Assembly: GCA_964361185.1 (NCBI GenBank) | Contig: CAYHZS010000008.1 | Location: 1 to 19,827 of the forward strand | Length of the DNA: 19,827 bases | Direction of reading: 5' to 3' | Origin: JBAZYZ01 sp964361185 | Lineage (GTDB): Bacteria > Patescibacteriota > Minisyncoccia > Phycocordibacterales > VMEP01 | Shown: positions 14,143 to 19,827 of the stretch, in pieces | How the letters are laid out: the number at the start of each line of letters is the position of its first letter | Position numbering within the stretch: position 1 is the first letter of the stretch | Position numbers and translations under genes: made by a program | The notes under the pieces: model-generated | What the model saw: only the letters and a program-made list of their open reading frames with translations | Databases searched by the model: none | What the model was told of the DNA's origin: nothing

Positions 14143-14514
14143 CTACGTGGAAGCGCTGGCTTCCTCGGTGTGTTCCTTCTCCGGCAGTTCAGCGGAAGGA
14201 ACATACAGGTAATTATCGCTGTCAAACAGAACGAATTGAGCTTGGACTTCGTAAGTGCCGTACACGACTCCGCTCAACACAAAGAGCTTATTTGGGTTGT
14301 ACCCGCTGAAAGCTGTTTCTGCTTGAGCCTTGAGGTTTTTGAGCGAGTTAACCAATGCCCAATCCCCATGGGCTTCGCCGTACTTCAGTTCGTAGCCTTT
14401 TTGAAGAAGCCCCCACTCTTCTTCAGGCAAACCCTCGGCATCGTTTCGCGCGGTAATTTGAGCCATCGTCAGAGCTTTGCGCCCCATTTCCTTAATCGTC
14501 AAATAGGTTTCCAT
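14143..14514 (-). CDS. unknown 123-aa soluble protein
   Basis: 123 aa, no Cys, signal or membrane segment. The N-terminal half is helical (METYLTIKEMGRKALTMAQ, then LPEEEWGLLQKGYELKYGE). The C-terminal half has beta-like text with many aromatic residues (KLFVLSGVVYGTYEVQAQFVLF, DNYLYVPSAEL), ending in an acidic tail. I recognise no family. It is judged real because it has ordinary protein composition and a terminator of its own, while the overlapping plus-strand frame (14116-14580) is rich in Phe and Cys. There is no Shine-Dalgarno before the ATG; an A-rich stretch precedes it. It is convergent with xer and divergent from the AP endonuclease gene, with 76 bases between start codons. Confidence 0.75.
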   Translation of the reverse strand: METYLTIKEMGRKALTMAQITARNDAEGLPEEEWGLLQKGYELKYGEAHGDWALVNSLKNLKAQAETAFSGYNPNKLFVLSGVVYGTYEVQAQFVLFDSDNYLYVPSAELPEKEHTEEASAST

Positions 14515-14590
14515 TTTTTATTTCCCGTGGCAATTATGAAAGACCGGCTTAACTCTTTATATGATACGCCCGTGTGTTAATATTGACCAT

Positions 14591-15394
14591 ATGTTAATTA
14601 TCTCCTGGAATGTGAACGGACTTCGCGCTGTGGCCAAACACGGGGATTTTGATTGGATAATAAAAGAAAAGCCAGACATTTTGTGTTTGCAGGAAGTTAA
14701 AGCCGAAGCCGACCAATTGCCGGCCGAAATCCGCGACATATCGGGGTATTTTTCGTATTTCTCTCATTCAAAAGGCAGAAAAGGATATTCGGGTGTTGCC
14801 TTATATACAAAAATTGAACCTGAAAAGGTTGAATACGGAATGGGCGTGGACAAATACGATCAGGAAGGCAGAATGGTTGTCGCTTACTACAAAGATTTTG
14901 TTTTGCTCAACGTTTACTTTCCTAACGGCGGTGGCGGGCCTGAAAGATTAAAGTTCAAACTGGAATTTTATGACGAGTTTTTGAAATTTATTGAAAAACT
15001 GCGTAATAAAGGTTACAATCCGCCTTCGCATAAAGCTACGGACGGGCGAGGAATAATTTTCTGCGGGGATGTGAATACTGCGCACGAAGAAGTTGACTTA
15101 GCTCGCCCAAAAGAAAACGAAAAAAACACGGGATTTTTGCCCGAAGAACGCGCGTGGTTGGATGAAGTCGTGGCTCATGGATATATAGATACTTTCCGAC
15201 ACTTCTACCCCACTAAAAAAGAAGCTTACACATACTGGGATATGAAAACCCGCGCAAGAGACCGCAATGTCGGCTGGCGCATAGATTATTTCTTTGCCTC
15301 GCAGGATTTACTCAAAAAAATCACCAGCACAAAAATCCTTTCAAGTATTTATGGTTCCGATCACTGTCCAATATCCCTTGAGGTCGATATATAA
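14591..15394 (+). CDS. xth: exodeoxyribonuclease III / AP endonuclease
   Basis: 267 aa from the ATG at 14591; the frame is open ten codons earlier, but MLIISWNVNGLRAV is the standard family N-terminus. The ExoIII/APE1 fold cuts DNA 5' to abasic sites and trims 3' blocks in base excision repair. Active-site residues seen: N7 (WNVNG), E35 (LCLQEVK), Y109 (VYFPNG), D160 and N162 (CGDVNTAH), R230-D232 (WRIDYFF) and D257-H258 (GSDHCP). All are intact. A TATGAT at 14560-14565 could be the -10 box, giving a leader of about 20 bases; no -35 is clear. After the stop comes the first copy of the double-hairpin repeat, not a typical terminator. Confidence 0.96.
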   Translation: MLIISWNVNGLRAVAKHGDFDWIIKEKPDILCLQEVKAEADQLPAEIRDISGYFSYFSHSKGRKGYSGVALYTKIEPEKVEYGMGVDKYDQEGRMVVAYYKDFVLLNVYFPNGGGGPERLKFKLEFYDEFLKFIEKLRNKGYNPPSHKATDGRGIIFCGDVNTAHEEVDLARPKENEKNTGFLPEERAWLDEVVAHGYIDTFRHFYPTKKEAYTYWDMKTRARDRNVGWRIDYFFASQDLLKKITSTKILSSIYGSDHCPISLEVDI

Positions 15395-15420
15395 ATAAAA
15401 GTAGGTTCGGATTTACCCTA

Positions 15421-15456
15421 TAGCAAAGTAATCTTTGCTTGTAGGGCCATTGCCCA
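15421..15456 (+). repeat. double-hairpin repeat, copy 1
   Basis: 36 bases with two small stems: AGCAAAG-TAAT-CTTTGCT (7 bp) and GGGC-CATT-GCCC (4 bp), joined by TGTA. The first 35 bases match copy 2 at 16137 with three differences, none of which breaks a pair. It sits between xth and the antitoxin promoter. Confidence 0.8.
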
Positions 15457-15509
15457 ATAGAACTAGTCACCAACTTATAGCTGTTAGCTTTTAGGTAAAA
15501 TAAAAGAGC

Positions 15510-15546
15510 TTGACATTATACTATAATTTAATATGATAATATCATA
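15510..15546 (+). promoter_or_regulatory. toxin-antitoxin promoter with overlapping palindromic operators
   Basis: TTGACA (15510-15515), 16-base spacer, TATGAT (15532-15537): six and five of six consensus matches, the strongest promoter in the window. Two palindromes with single-base centres overlap it: ATTATA-C-TATAAT (15515-15527) and TATGATA-A-TATCATA (15532-15546), centres 18 bases apart. They fit binding of ribbon-helix-helix dimers that repress the operon. Leader to the ATG is about 20 bases, without a clear Shine-Dalgarno. Confidence 0.8.
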
Positions 15547-15564
15547 TAAATAATTAATAAAACT

Positions 15565-15774
15565 ATGTCTACCCTATCAGTTCCCCTAACTCCGGAGTTA
15601 GAGAAGTTCATAAACAGCCAAGTAAAAAGTGGTCGTGGCGCCAATAAGGCCGATGTTGTTCGCCGCGCTCTTGTTGCTATGTCCGAAGAAGAAGCGGTTC
15701 AAGCTGTCCTAATGGCCTCCGCAGAGCCAACCTTGCGCGGAGATCTCCGCGAATTGGCTAAAAAGATTCGCTAA
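15565..15774 (+). CDS. ribbon-helix-helix antitoxin (ParD/CopG-like)
   Basis: 69 aa. The N-terminal beta strand STLSVPLTPELEKFI and helix NKADVVRRALVAM form a typical ribbon-helix-helix DNA-binding fold, used as a dimer. The rest (about 42-69) is a charged helix that should wrap around and block the toxin. It is the first gene of the pair, with the toxin start six bases after its stop, and it follows a strong promoter with palindromes in the place expected for self-repression. In such modules the antitoxin is unstable and the toxin is set free when synthesis stops. The family text is ParD-like, while the partner is RelE-like; mixed pairs are common. Confidence 0.88.
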   Translation: MSTLSVPLTPELEKFINSQVKSGRGANKADVVRRALVAMSEEEAVQAVLMASAEPTLRGDLRELAKKIR

Positions 15775-15780
15775 TAGTTT

Positions 15781-16041
15781 ATGTTTAAGGTCTACTACAA
15801 ACCAACGTTTGTCAGGATGTTCAAAAAATTGCCGGATGAATTACAAGAAGAAGTTATTGTCAGAATCGGATTGTTCAAAGATAATAAGAACCACCAATTA
15901 TTAAAGGTTCACAAACTAAAAGGGCGATTAAGGAAGTACTACGGCTTTTGGGTTGATTTTCACAACCGTGTTACTTTTGAATATTTGTCAGACAACGAAG
16001 TTGTGTTGCTTACGGTAGGCGACCATGAAATCTATAGATAA
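15781..16041 (+). CDS. RelE/ParE-superfamily toxin
   Basis: 86 aa, basic, with the superfamily layout: strand KVYYKPTFVRMFKKLP, two helices to about residue 40, then the beta sheet KVHKLKGRLRKYYGFWVDFHNRVTFEY and the C-terminal VVLLTVGDHEIYR. The RVTFEY strand and the terminal His-x-x-Tyr-Arg match ribosome-dependent mRNA interferases of the YafQ/YoeB/RelE type better than gyrase-poisoning ParE, but ParE cannot be excluded by eye. No frameshift or truncation, so the module looks intact. It is co-transcribed with the antitoxin and ends 69 bases before a terminator. Confidence 0.87.
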   Translation: MFKVYYKPTFVRMFKKLPDELQEEVIVRIGLFKDNKNHQLLKVHKLKGRLRKYYGFWVDFHNRVTFEYLSDNEVVLLTVGDHEIYR

Positions 16042-16110
16042 AAAGGTTTATAAAATTGTCTTCGCTAAAAAATTTTAAGATTGGTTTGTGGTCATTAAAT
16101 ACAAAAAAAT

Positions 16111-16135
16111 CCAAGGGATACCCTTGGGTTTTCTT
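16111..16135. terminator. bidirectional terminator after the toxin gene
   Basis: CCAAGGG-ATA-CCCTTGG (16111-16127) followed by GTTTTCTT on the plus strand; on the minus strand it is followed by ATTTTTTT. It can stop both the toxin operon and the convergent receptor gene. Confidence 0.85.
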
Positions 16136-16136
16136 G

Positions 16137-16172
16137 TAGCAAGGTAATCTTTGCTTGCAGGGCCACTGCCCG
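16137..16172 (+). repeat. double-hairpin repeat, copy 2
   Basis: Same orientation as copy 1, 716 bases further on, 32 of 35 bases identical. The change in stem 1 turns an A:U into a G:U pair; the other two lie in the linker and in the loop of stem 2. It lies between the terminator and the stop of the receptor gene. Confidence 0.8.
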
Positions 16173-16190
16173 GCCGAGCAGGACTGATTC

Positions 16191-17303
16191 TTAATTTTCT
16201 GCGGGTACCGCTACTCCGTTTTTGACCACGAAAATTTTTTCGGCGCGCTCGGAGAATTGGGTACCGTTCATATCTATTGGACCGCCGATGCCGTCAATTT
16301 TTACCAAAGTTAGGGCATCGCGAAGCGGGATGCCTTTCTCCTTGGCGATTTTGCTGGCCTCAGCCAACACTTTTATGCTGTCATAACCGAATGAAACCAA
16401 AGCCGGATCAATTGGATTATTGCCAAAACTCTCTTTATACTTGGCGGATATTTCTTGGGAGTGTTCGGCATAGATATATGTGAAATGTATATCCTCTGCC
16501 GTTGTCCCTGCTGCTTCAATTTCGCTTTGAATGAAAGTATCAACGGCCATTATTTTGCCTTTGTACCCGGATTGCTTGAGTTGCTTAAGGAAGGGCCCAT
16601 GTTGCGGTGGTATAAAACCTACATATATTCCGTCTGTTTTCTTGCTGTTTAATTTCGCGATAAGGGATCTATGATCCATCGCATCTGGTTGTATTCGTTC
16701 CCTAAGAATTATTTCTCCGCTATTTTTGGTGAACGTCTTCTCAAAATTATCAATCATTATGTCCATAGCTGGATCTATTGCTCCAACAATAGCAATTTTG
16801 CGTAGTCCCAAGTTTTCACTAGCATAGTTACCCATGATTTCTCCGCTTTTTTCCGTTGAAAAACCTATGCTGAAAATATATCGCCCAGCTTTTTTAAGAT
16901 CAGCATTGCTATCCCAGGCAACCAGCAGAGGGATTTCCTTGTCGTTGAATATTTTAATCATTGACTTGGCTTCCTCCACAAGCGCGGTAAAAACAGCATC
17001 CGCCTTGTCTATGTTTGTGAGTTTGCTTGCGGCAGAAGCCGAAAGTTTTGGGTCAAACCCATCGTCTTCACTTATGTACTCAATCTTTATCCCCCTACTT
17101 AACGAGTCTTGAATAGCAATCTCCGCGCCTCGGCGAATTTCTTCGCCGAGCTCCCCTAGCGGTCCGGTCAACGGCAGAATTGAACCTATTTTTATAACAG
17201 TTGTATTGCCGGTGTTTTTGTTACCAGGAGCTATATTTATTGTGACTAATACTAACGTTGCTATTAATAATCCGCCCAACACATATCTATTTATATTGTT
17301 CAT
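16191..17303 (-). CDS. membrane-anchored periplasmic-binding-protein-type receptor (LivJ-like)
   Basis: 370 aa from the ATG at 17303; a GTG two codons up is possible. An N-terminal hydrophobic segment (YVLGGLLIATLVLVTINIAP) has no lipobox Cys, so the protein is probably held by an uncleaved anchor or exported. The rest is a type I periplasmic binding fold like the branched-chain amino acid receptors: KIGSILPLTGPLGELGEEIRRGAEIA at the start, VDTFIQSEIEAAG and FGYDSIKVLAEA near the end. Such proteins bind small polar ligands between two lobes and pass them to an ABC transporter or a sensor. No permease or ATPase gene is near, so transport is doubtful and a sensing role, perhaps with the divergent TrmB-family gene, is possible. 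Ligand unknown. Confidence 0.88.
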   Translation of the reverse strand: MNNINRYVLGGLLIATLVLVTINIAPGNKNTGNTTVIKIGSILPLTGPLGELGEEIRRGAEIAIQDSLSRGIKIEYISEDDGFDPKLSASAASKLTNIDKADAVFTALVEEAKSMIKIFNDKEIPLLVAWDSNADLKKAGRYIFSIGFSTEKSGEIMGNYASENLGLRKIAIVGAIDPAMDIMIDNFEKTFTKNSGEIILRERIQPDAMDHRSLIAKLNSKKTDGIYVGFIPPQHGPFLKQLKQSGYKGKIMAVDTFIQSEIEAAGTTAEDIHFTYIYAEHSQEISAKYKESFGNNPIDPALVSFGYDSIKVLAEASKIAKEKGIPLRDALTLVKIDGIGGPIDMNGTQFSERAEKIFVVKNGVAVPAEN

Positions 17304-17412
17304 AAACACATTTTCCGGAATATGTAAAATACAGTCAATAATTCTGGATGATAATCGTCAAAAAATGGCTTGAAATATAAGGAAAAAAGACATAAAAAAG
17401 AGTATATTACCT

Positions 17413-17457
17413 ATTGTTGTCATTATTGTTGACAGTAACTAGGCAGTCCCCTATAGT
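17413..17457 (+). promoter_or_regulatory. TrmB-family gene promoter with repeated operator-like sites
   Basis: TTGACA (17429-17434), 17-base spacer, TATAGT (17452-17457). Only six bases separate the -10 from the ATG at 17464, so the A of the start codon is about the +1 base and the mRNA should be leaderless. ATTGTTGTCA (17413-17422) and ATTGTTGACA (17425-17434) form a direct repeat with one mismatch, the second overlapping the -35; TGTCA/TGACA also forms an inverted repeat. This is a likely repressor site. Confidence 0.75.
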
Positions 17458-17463
17458 TAGGGT

Positions 17464-18207
17464 ATGGATGTTGAAAGAGAGTTAATAAATTATGGGTTTG
17501 ATGAAAAAGAGGCCAAGGTGTACTTGGCGCTTATGCAACTTGGCAAGGACTCGGCTTTTAATATTGCGAGAAGGACCGAACTCAAGCGTTCAACAGTGTA
17601 TGTGGTCTTAGAGCATCTTATTGCCAAAGGAATGGTTGGCACAGAAAAAACTAGAAAGGCACTGCTTTATTTTGCGGCTCACCCTAAAAAATTATTGACT
17701 CAGCTTGAGAATAAGAAAAAGAATCTTGAGGAGTCGATGCCTTCAATTATGGCTTTGTATAATGCGATGCCAGAAAAGCCATCCATACAGATTTACGATG
17801 GGTTGAATGCTTTGAAGGAGCTGTATATTGATTCAGTTGATTACTTAAAAAGTCATAAAGAGGTAGTATATTTCGGCTCTATGAAGCATTTTGAGAGATT
17901 CCCGGAGTTGCTGGATACGTGGCTTAAAGCGACTAAAAACAAGGGTTATCACGTAAGGGAATTATTTCCAGACGACAAATTTCACCGCGAATATGCCACG
18001 CGCGCGAAGAAAAATGCAAATCCAAATCATCAAATCAGGTTTATTACAAAAGATTTTAGTTTTTTAAACGATAACTCTATCTACGGAAATAAATTAATTA
18101 TCTACTCCACTCAAAAAGAATTTTTCGCTTTGGTAATTGAAAGTGGGGCTATAGCAAAGTCGTATCTCTCTATGTTCGAACTTGCCTGGAGTGTGTCTAA
18201 GAAATAA
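17464..18207 (+). CDS. TrmB-family transcriptional regulator
   Basis: 247 aa. The N-terminal winged helix-turn-helix (about 1-72) reads LINYGFDEKEAKVYLALMQLG, NIARRTELKRSTVYVVLEHL and a wing with GMVGTEKTRKALLYFA, the TrmB pattern, best known from archaeal sugar-transport regulators and common in Patescibacteria. A coiled linker (about 75-100, LLTQLENKKKNLEESM) probably makes the dimer. The C-terminal domain (about 105-247) starts with SIQIYDGLNALKELYIDSV and is a possible ligand-binding or effector domain; no catalytic motif is seen. It is divergent from the binding-protein gene with 160 bases between, a layout typical of a regulator and its target. Repeats over its own -35 suggest self-regulation. 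The stop abuts the stop of the CCA enzyme gene with no base between. Confidence 0.9.
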   Translation: MDVERELINYGFDEKEAKVYLALMQLGKDSAFNIARRTELKRSTVYVVLEHLIAKGMVGTEKTRKALLYFAAHPKKLLTQLENKKKNLEESMPSIMALYNAMPEKPSIQIYDGLNALKELYIDSVDYLKSHKEVVYFGSMKHFERFPELLDTWLKATKNKGYHVRELFPDDKFHREYATRAKKNANPNHQIRFITKDFSFLNDNSIYGNKLIIYSTQKEFFALVIESGAIAKSYLSMFELAWSVSKK

Positions 18208-19680
18208 TTATTTCACCCAATGTCTCTTTCGGATTTCTTCTATTTCTTGACCCTCAACTTCGTCTTTCTTGTCCCTTCCAGCTTCGCCTAATTTTTTTAA
18301 TTCTATATCGGACATTTTGGCGAGTTCCAATGTCCTTTTGTTTAAATATTCTTCGGTGTTAAGCTCCGGATTCTCCAATACTTCCTCCAAAAGCGCGTGA
18401 AGTATCCAGCCAAGGCGCGGCCCTGGTGTTTCATGTGTAACTTCCATTATTATAACCCCGTCAGTCTTAAGCATACCTACCGATACGGGGGCTCGCATGG
18501 CTTCCTCTATCATAGCCTCATATTTCCTCAGCCGATACGGCTTTTCTTTTGGCCTGCCCATACCGATACGGTCGCAGGCACGGACCTTCATTAAATCCCA
18601 GACATTTTCTGGACCGACATTTTTAACAATTCTCCTCACAGCAGAAAGTGTAATCTTCTCTATATCTGAGAAGAATAGATGGTATCTTACCAGTTTCGCT
18701 ACCGTATCGGTAAGTTTCACGGGAAACTTAAGGCGCTCGAGTATCTTTTTGGTTACACGCCCACCAACTACGTCGTGGCCGTAAAACGTATAGTCCTTCT
18801 TTTCATCAGACCAAAGCCTAGTTTCAGGCTTTGAAACATCATGAAATAGAGCTGCTAATCTTACATGCAGTGGCCATTTATTGTCGGCAGAATGTTGGAC
18901 TGCCCGTAAATTATGTTCCCAGACATCATAAATGTGGTCCCCATTCTGTTTCACGTGTAACCCTTTTATTGTTTCAGGGATAATATGTTCAAGAATCCCA
19001 AGACTATGAGCCAGCTCTATTCCAGCCTTTGGATTGTCTGACATGATAATTTTGACAAATTCGTCCCGTATTCGCTCAAAAGATATCTTTTTTAGCAAAA
19101 AAGCATCATTTTTTATCGATTTTTCTGTTTTTTCTTCAATTTTGAAGCTAAGTTCGGTCGCCAGACGAATAGCCCTAAGTATTCGTAGAGCATCCTCGTT
19201 AAAGCGATCATCCGGGTTACCTACCGCGCGTATTACTTTGTCCTTCAAATCCTCTTGTCCTTTATAAGGATCAATTAATTGTCCTTTAGAAACGTTGTAA
19301 GCAATAGCATTAACGGTCAGGTCTCTCCTAGCTAAATCGTCTTCGATGTTATTGCTGAACTTCACGCTGTCAGGCCGTCTGTAGTCGCTGTAGGACGACT
19401 CTAATCGGTATGGTGTTATTTCTACTACTTTGAGAGTTTCGTCTTCCTCGTTTTCGTTTACGACCCCTACTGTGCCGTATTCGTTCTCATAAAATGTTTT
19501 CGGGAAAAGTTTTATTATCTCTTCTGGCGTGGCATTAGTCGTGACGTCCCAATCGTTGGGCTTTTTACCGACCAAGAGATCTCTCACGCATCCGCCAACT
19601 ACATACGCTTCAAAACCAGCTTTTTCAAGGGTTTCGGGTATATTTGCTATCTGTGGCGGGATTTTGAGTGTCTTTTTCAT
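18208..19680 (-). CDS. cca: CCA tRNA nucleotidyltransferase with HD domain
   Basis: 490 aa. The class II nucleotidyltransferase head has YVVGGCVRDLLVGKKPNDWDVTT (GG 29-30, R33-D34, catalytic D43 and D45), the RRDLTVNAIAY segment at 118-128 and the NEDALRILRAIRLA motif at 161-174, which set ATP/CTP choice and tRNA binding. An HD domain follows (H255, HD at 280-281, H302, H334), a metal phosphohydrolase also found in E. coli-type CCA enzymes. The enzyme builds or repairs the 3' CCA of tRNAs. The head could instead belong to a poly(A) polymerase of the same superfamily, but the length and HD domain favour CCA addition. The tail (about 455-490) is charged and helical. Next to it, on the other strand, is a tRNA-Arg gene. 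No clear promoter or Shine-Dalgarno is seen; TATA-rich DNA precedes the ATG. Confidence 0.95.
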   Translation of the reverse strand: MKKTLKIPPQIANIPETLEKAGFEAYVVGGCVRDLLVGKKPNDWDVTTNATPEEIIKLFPKTFYENEYGTVGVVNENEEDETLKVVEITPYRLESSYSDYRRPDSVKFSNNIEDDLARRDLTVNAIAYNVSKGQLIDPYKGQEDLKDKVIRAVGNPDDRFNEDALRILRAIRLATELSFKIEEKTEKSIKNDAFLLKKISFERIRDEFVKIIMSDNPKAGIELAHSLGILEHIIPETIKGLHVKQNGDHIYDVWEHNLRAVQHSADNKWPLHVRLAALFHDVSKPETRLWSDEKKDYTFYGHDVVGGRVTKKILERLKFPVKLTDTVAKLVRYHLFFSDIEKITLSAVRRIVKNVGPENVWDLMKVRACDRIGMGRPKEKPYRLRKYEAMIEEAMRAPVSVGMLKTDGVIIMEVTHETPGPRLGWILHALLEEVLENPELNTEEYLNKRTLELAKMSDIELKKLGEAGRDKKDEVEGQEIEEIRKRHWVK

Positions 19681-19772
19681 GGCTTTATATATAGGTATAT
19701 TTTACTACTCCCTTTCGTAATTTCCTAATATAGGATAGTATTTTGGTACTGTGAAAGTGCCGATTTTGTTAC

Positions 19773-19827
19773 GCGCTCGTAGTGAAATGGATATCACGAC
19801 AGGCTTCGAACCTGTTATTGGGGGTTC
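19773..19827 (+). tRNA. tRNA-Arg (anticodon UCG), 3' end cut by window
   Basis: Acceptor strand GCGCTCG (19773-19779), TA, D stem GTGA/TCAC around a GG-containing loop, anticodon stem ACAGG/CCTGT (19799-19803 and 19811-19815) around the loop CTTCGAA, which puts TCG at positions 34-36 (decodes CGA). The variable region TATT and T-stem GGGGG with TTC follow, then the window ends. A hairpin GGTACT/AGTGCC with a T-rich tail lies just upstream (19745-19770). Confidence 0.93.

Noticed and set aside
14116..14580. Plus-strand frame of 154 codons between xer and xth
   Set aside because: Rich in Phe, Cys and His, no promoter or start signal, and it opposes the minus-strand 123-aa gene, which has normal composition and its own terminator.
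15470..15495. Low-complexity text of the TTATAGCTGTTAGC type seen also near 5301, 11810 and 11850
   Set aside because: Short, inexact similarities in A/T-rich spacers; not distinct enough to call a repeat family from one window.
19745..19770. Hairpin with T-rich tail just before the tRNA as a terminator
   Set aside because: The stem is six pairs with a G:T pair and the T run is broken; no plus-strand gene lies upstream that would need it.

Overview
The window looks like chromosomal DNA of an ultra-small bacterium of the Candidate Phyla Radiation (Patescibacteria, probably a Parcubacteria-type lineage). This rests on gene content and style, not on a marker tree: a very large Lys/Glu-rich membrane protein ending in LysM, a LysM+M23 peptidase, many helical proteins of no known family, compact gene spacing and few Shine-Dalgarno sites. 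A placement by rRNA or marker genes is not possible from this window.

Layout. (1) 1-5300: the N-terminal end of a UvrD/PcrA-type helicase, then on the same minus strand a 1116-aa LysM-anchored protein followed by a 100-aa helical protein. A 348-bp divergent gap separates them from a plus-strand secreted LysM-M23 endopeptidase. This is a cell-envelope block. (2) 5300-8750 (minus): a ComM/YifB-type AAA+ ATPase, a DksA/TraR-type zinc-finger protein and a single-pass membrane protein of unknown function. (3) 8780-12180 (minus): an RNA-metabolism block, rpsO, a NYN-domain nuclease-like protein and pnp. (4) 12230-13050 (plus): two small helical unknowns ending in a strong terminator. (5) 13060-15400: a XerC/D-type tyrosine recombinase, a convergent 123-aa unknown and an exonuclease III-type AP endonuclease. 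(6) 15420-16175: a ribbon-helix-helix antitoxin / RelE-type toxin pair, with a 36-bp double-hairpin direct repeat on either side. (7) 16190-18207: a membrane-anchored periplasmic-binding-protein-type receptor divergent from a TrmB-family regulator. (8) 18208-19827: a CCA-adding enzyme with an HD domain, then a tRNA-Arg(UCG) cut by the window end. It is apt that the tRNA 3'-end enzyme sits next to a tRNA gene, but they are on opposite strands.

Regulation visible in the DNA: several promoters have a TGn-extended -10 box lying only 6-10 bases from the start codon, so many mRNAs here are probably leaderless or nearly so. Strong palindromic terminators separate most units. Two long-range inverted repeats end exactly at a start codon (the NYN gene and an internal start of the DksA-like gene).

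The best candidates for something not yet described are the paired double-hairpin repeats around the toxin-antitoxin module, the start-codon-proximal inverted repeats, the orphan receptor/TrmB pair, and the giant LysM-anchored protein with its small partner. No CRISPR array, insertion sequence, prophage or recognisable defence island is visible.
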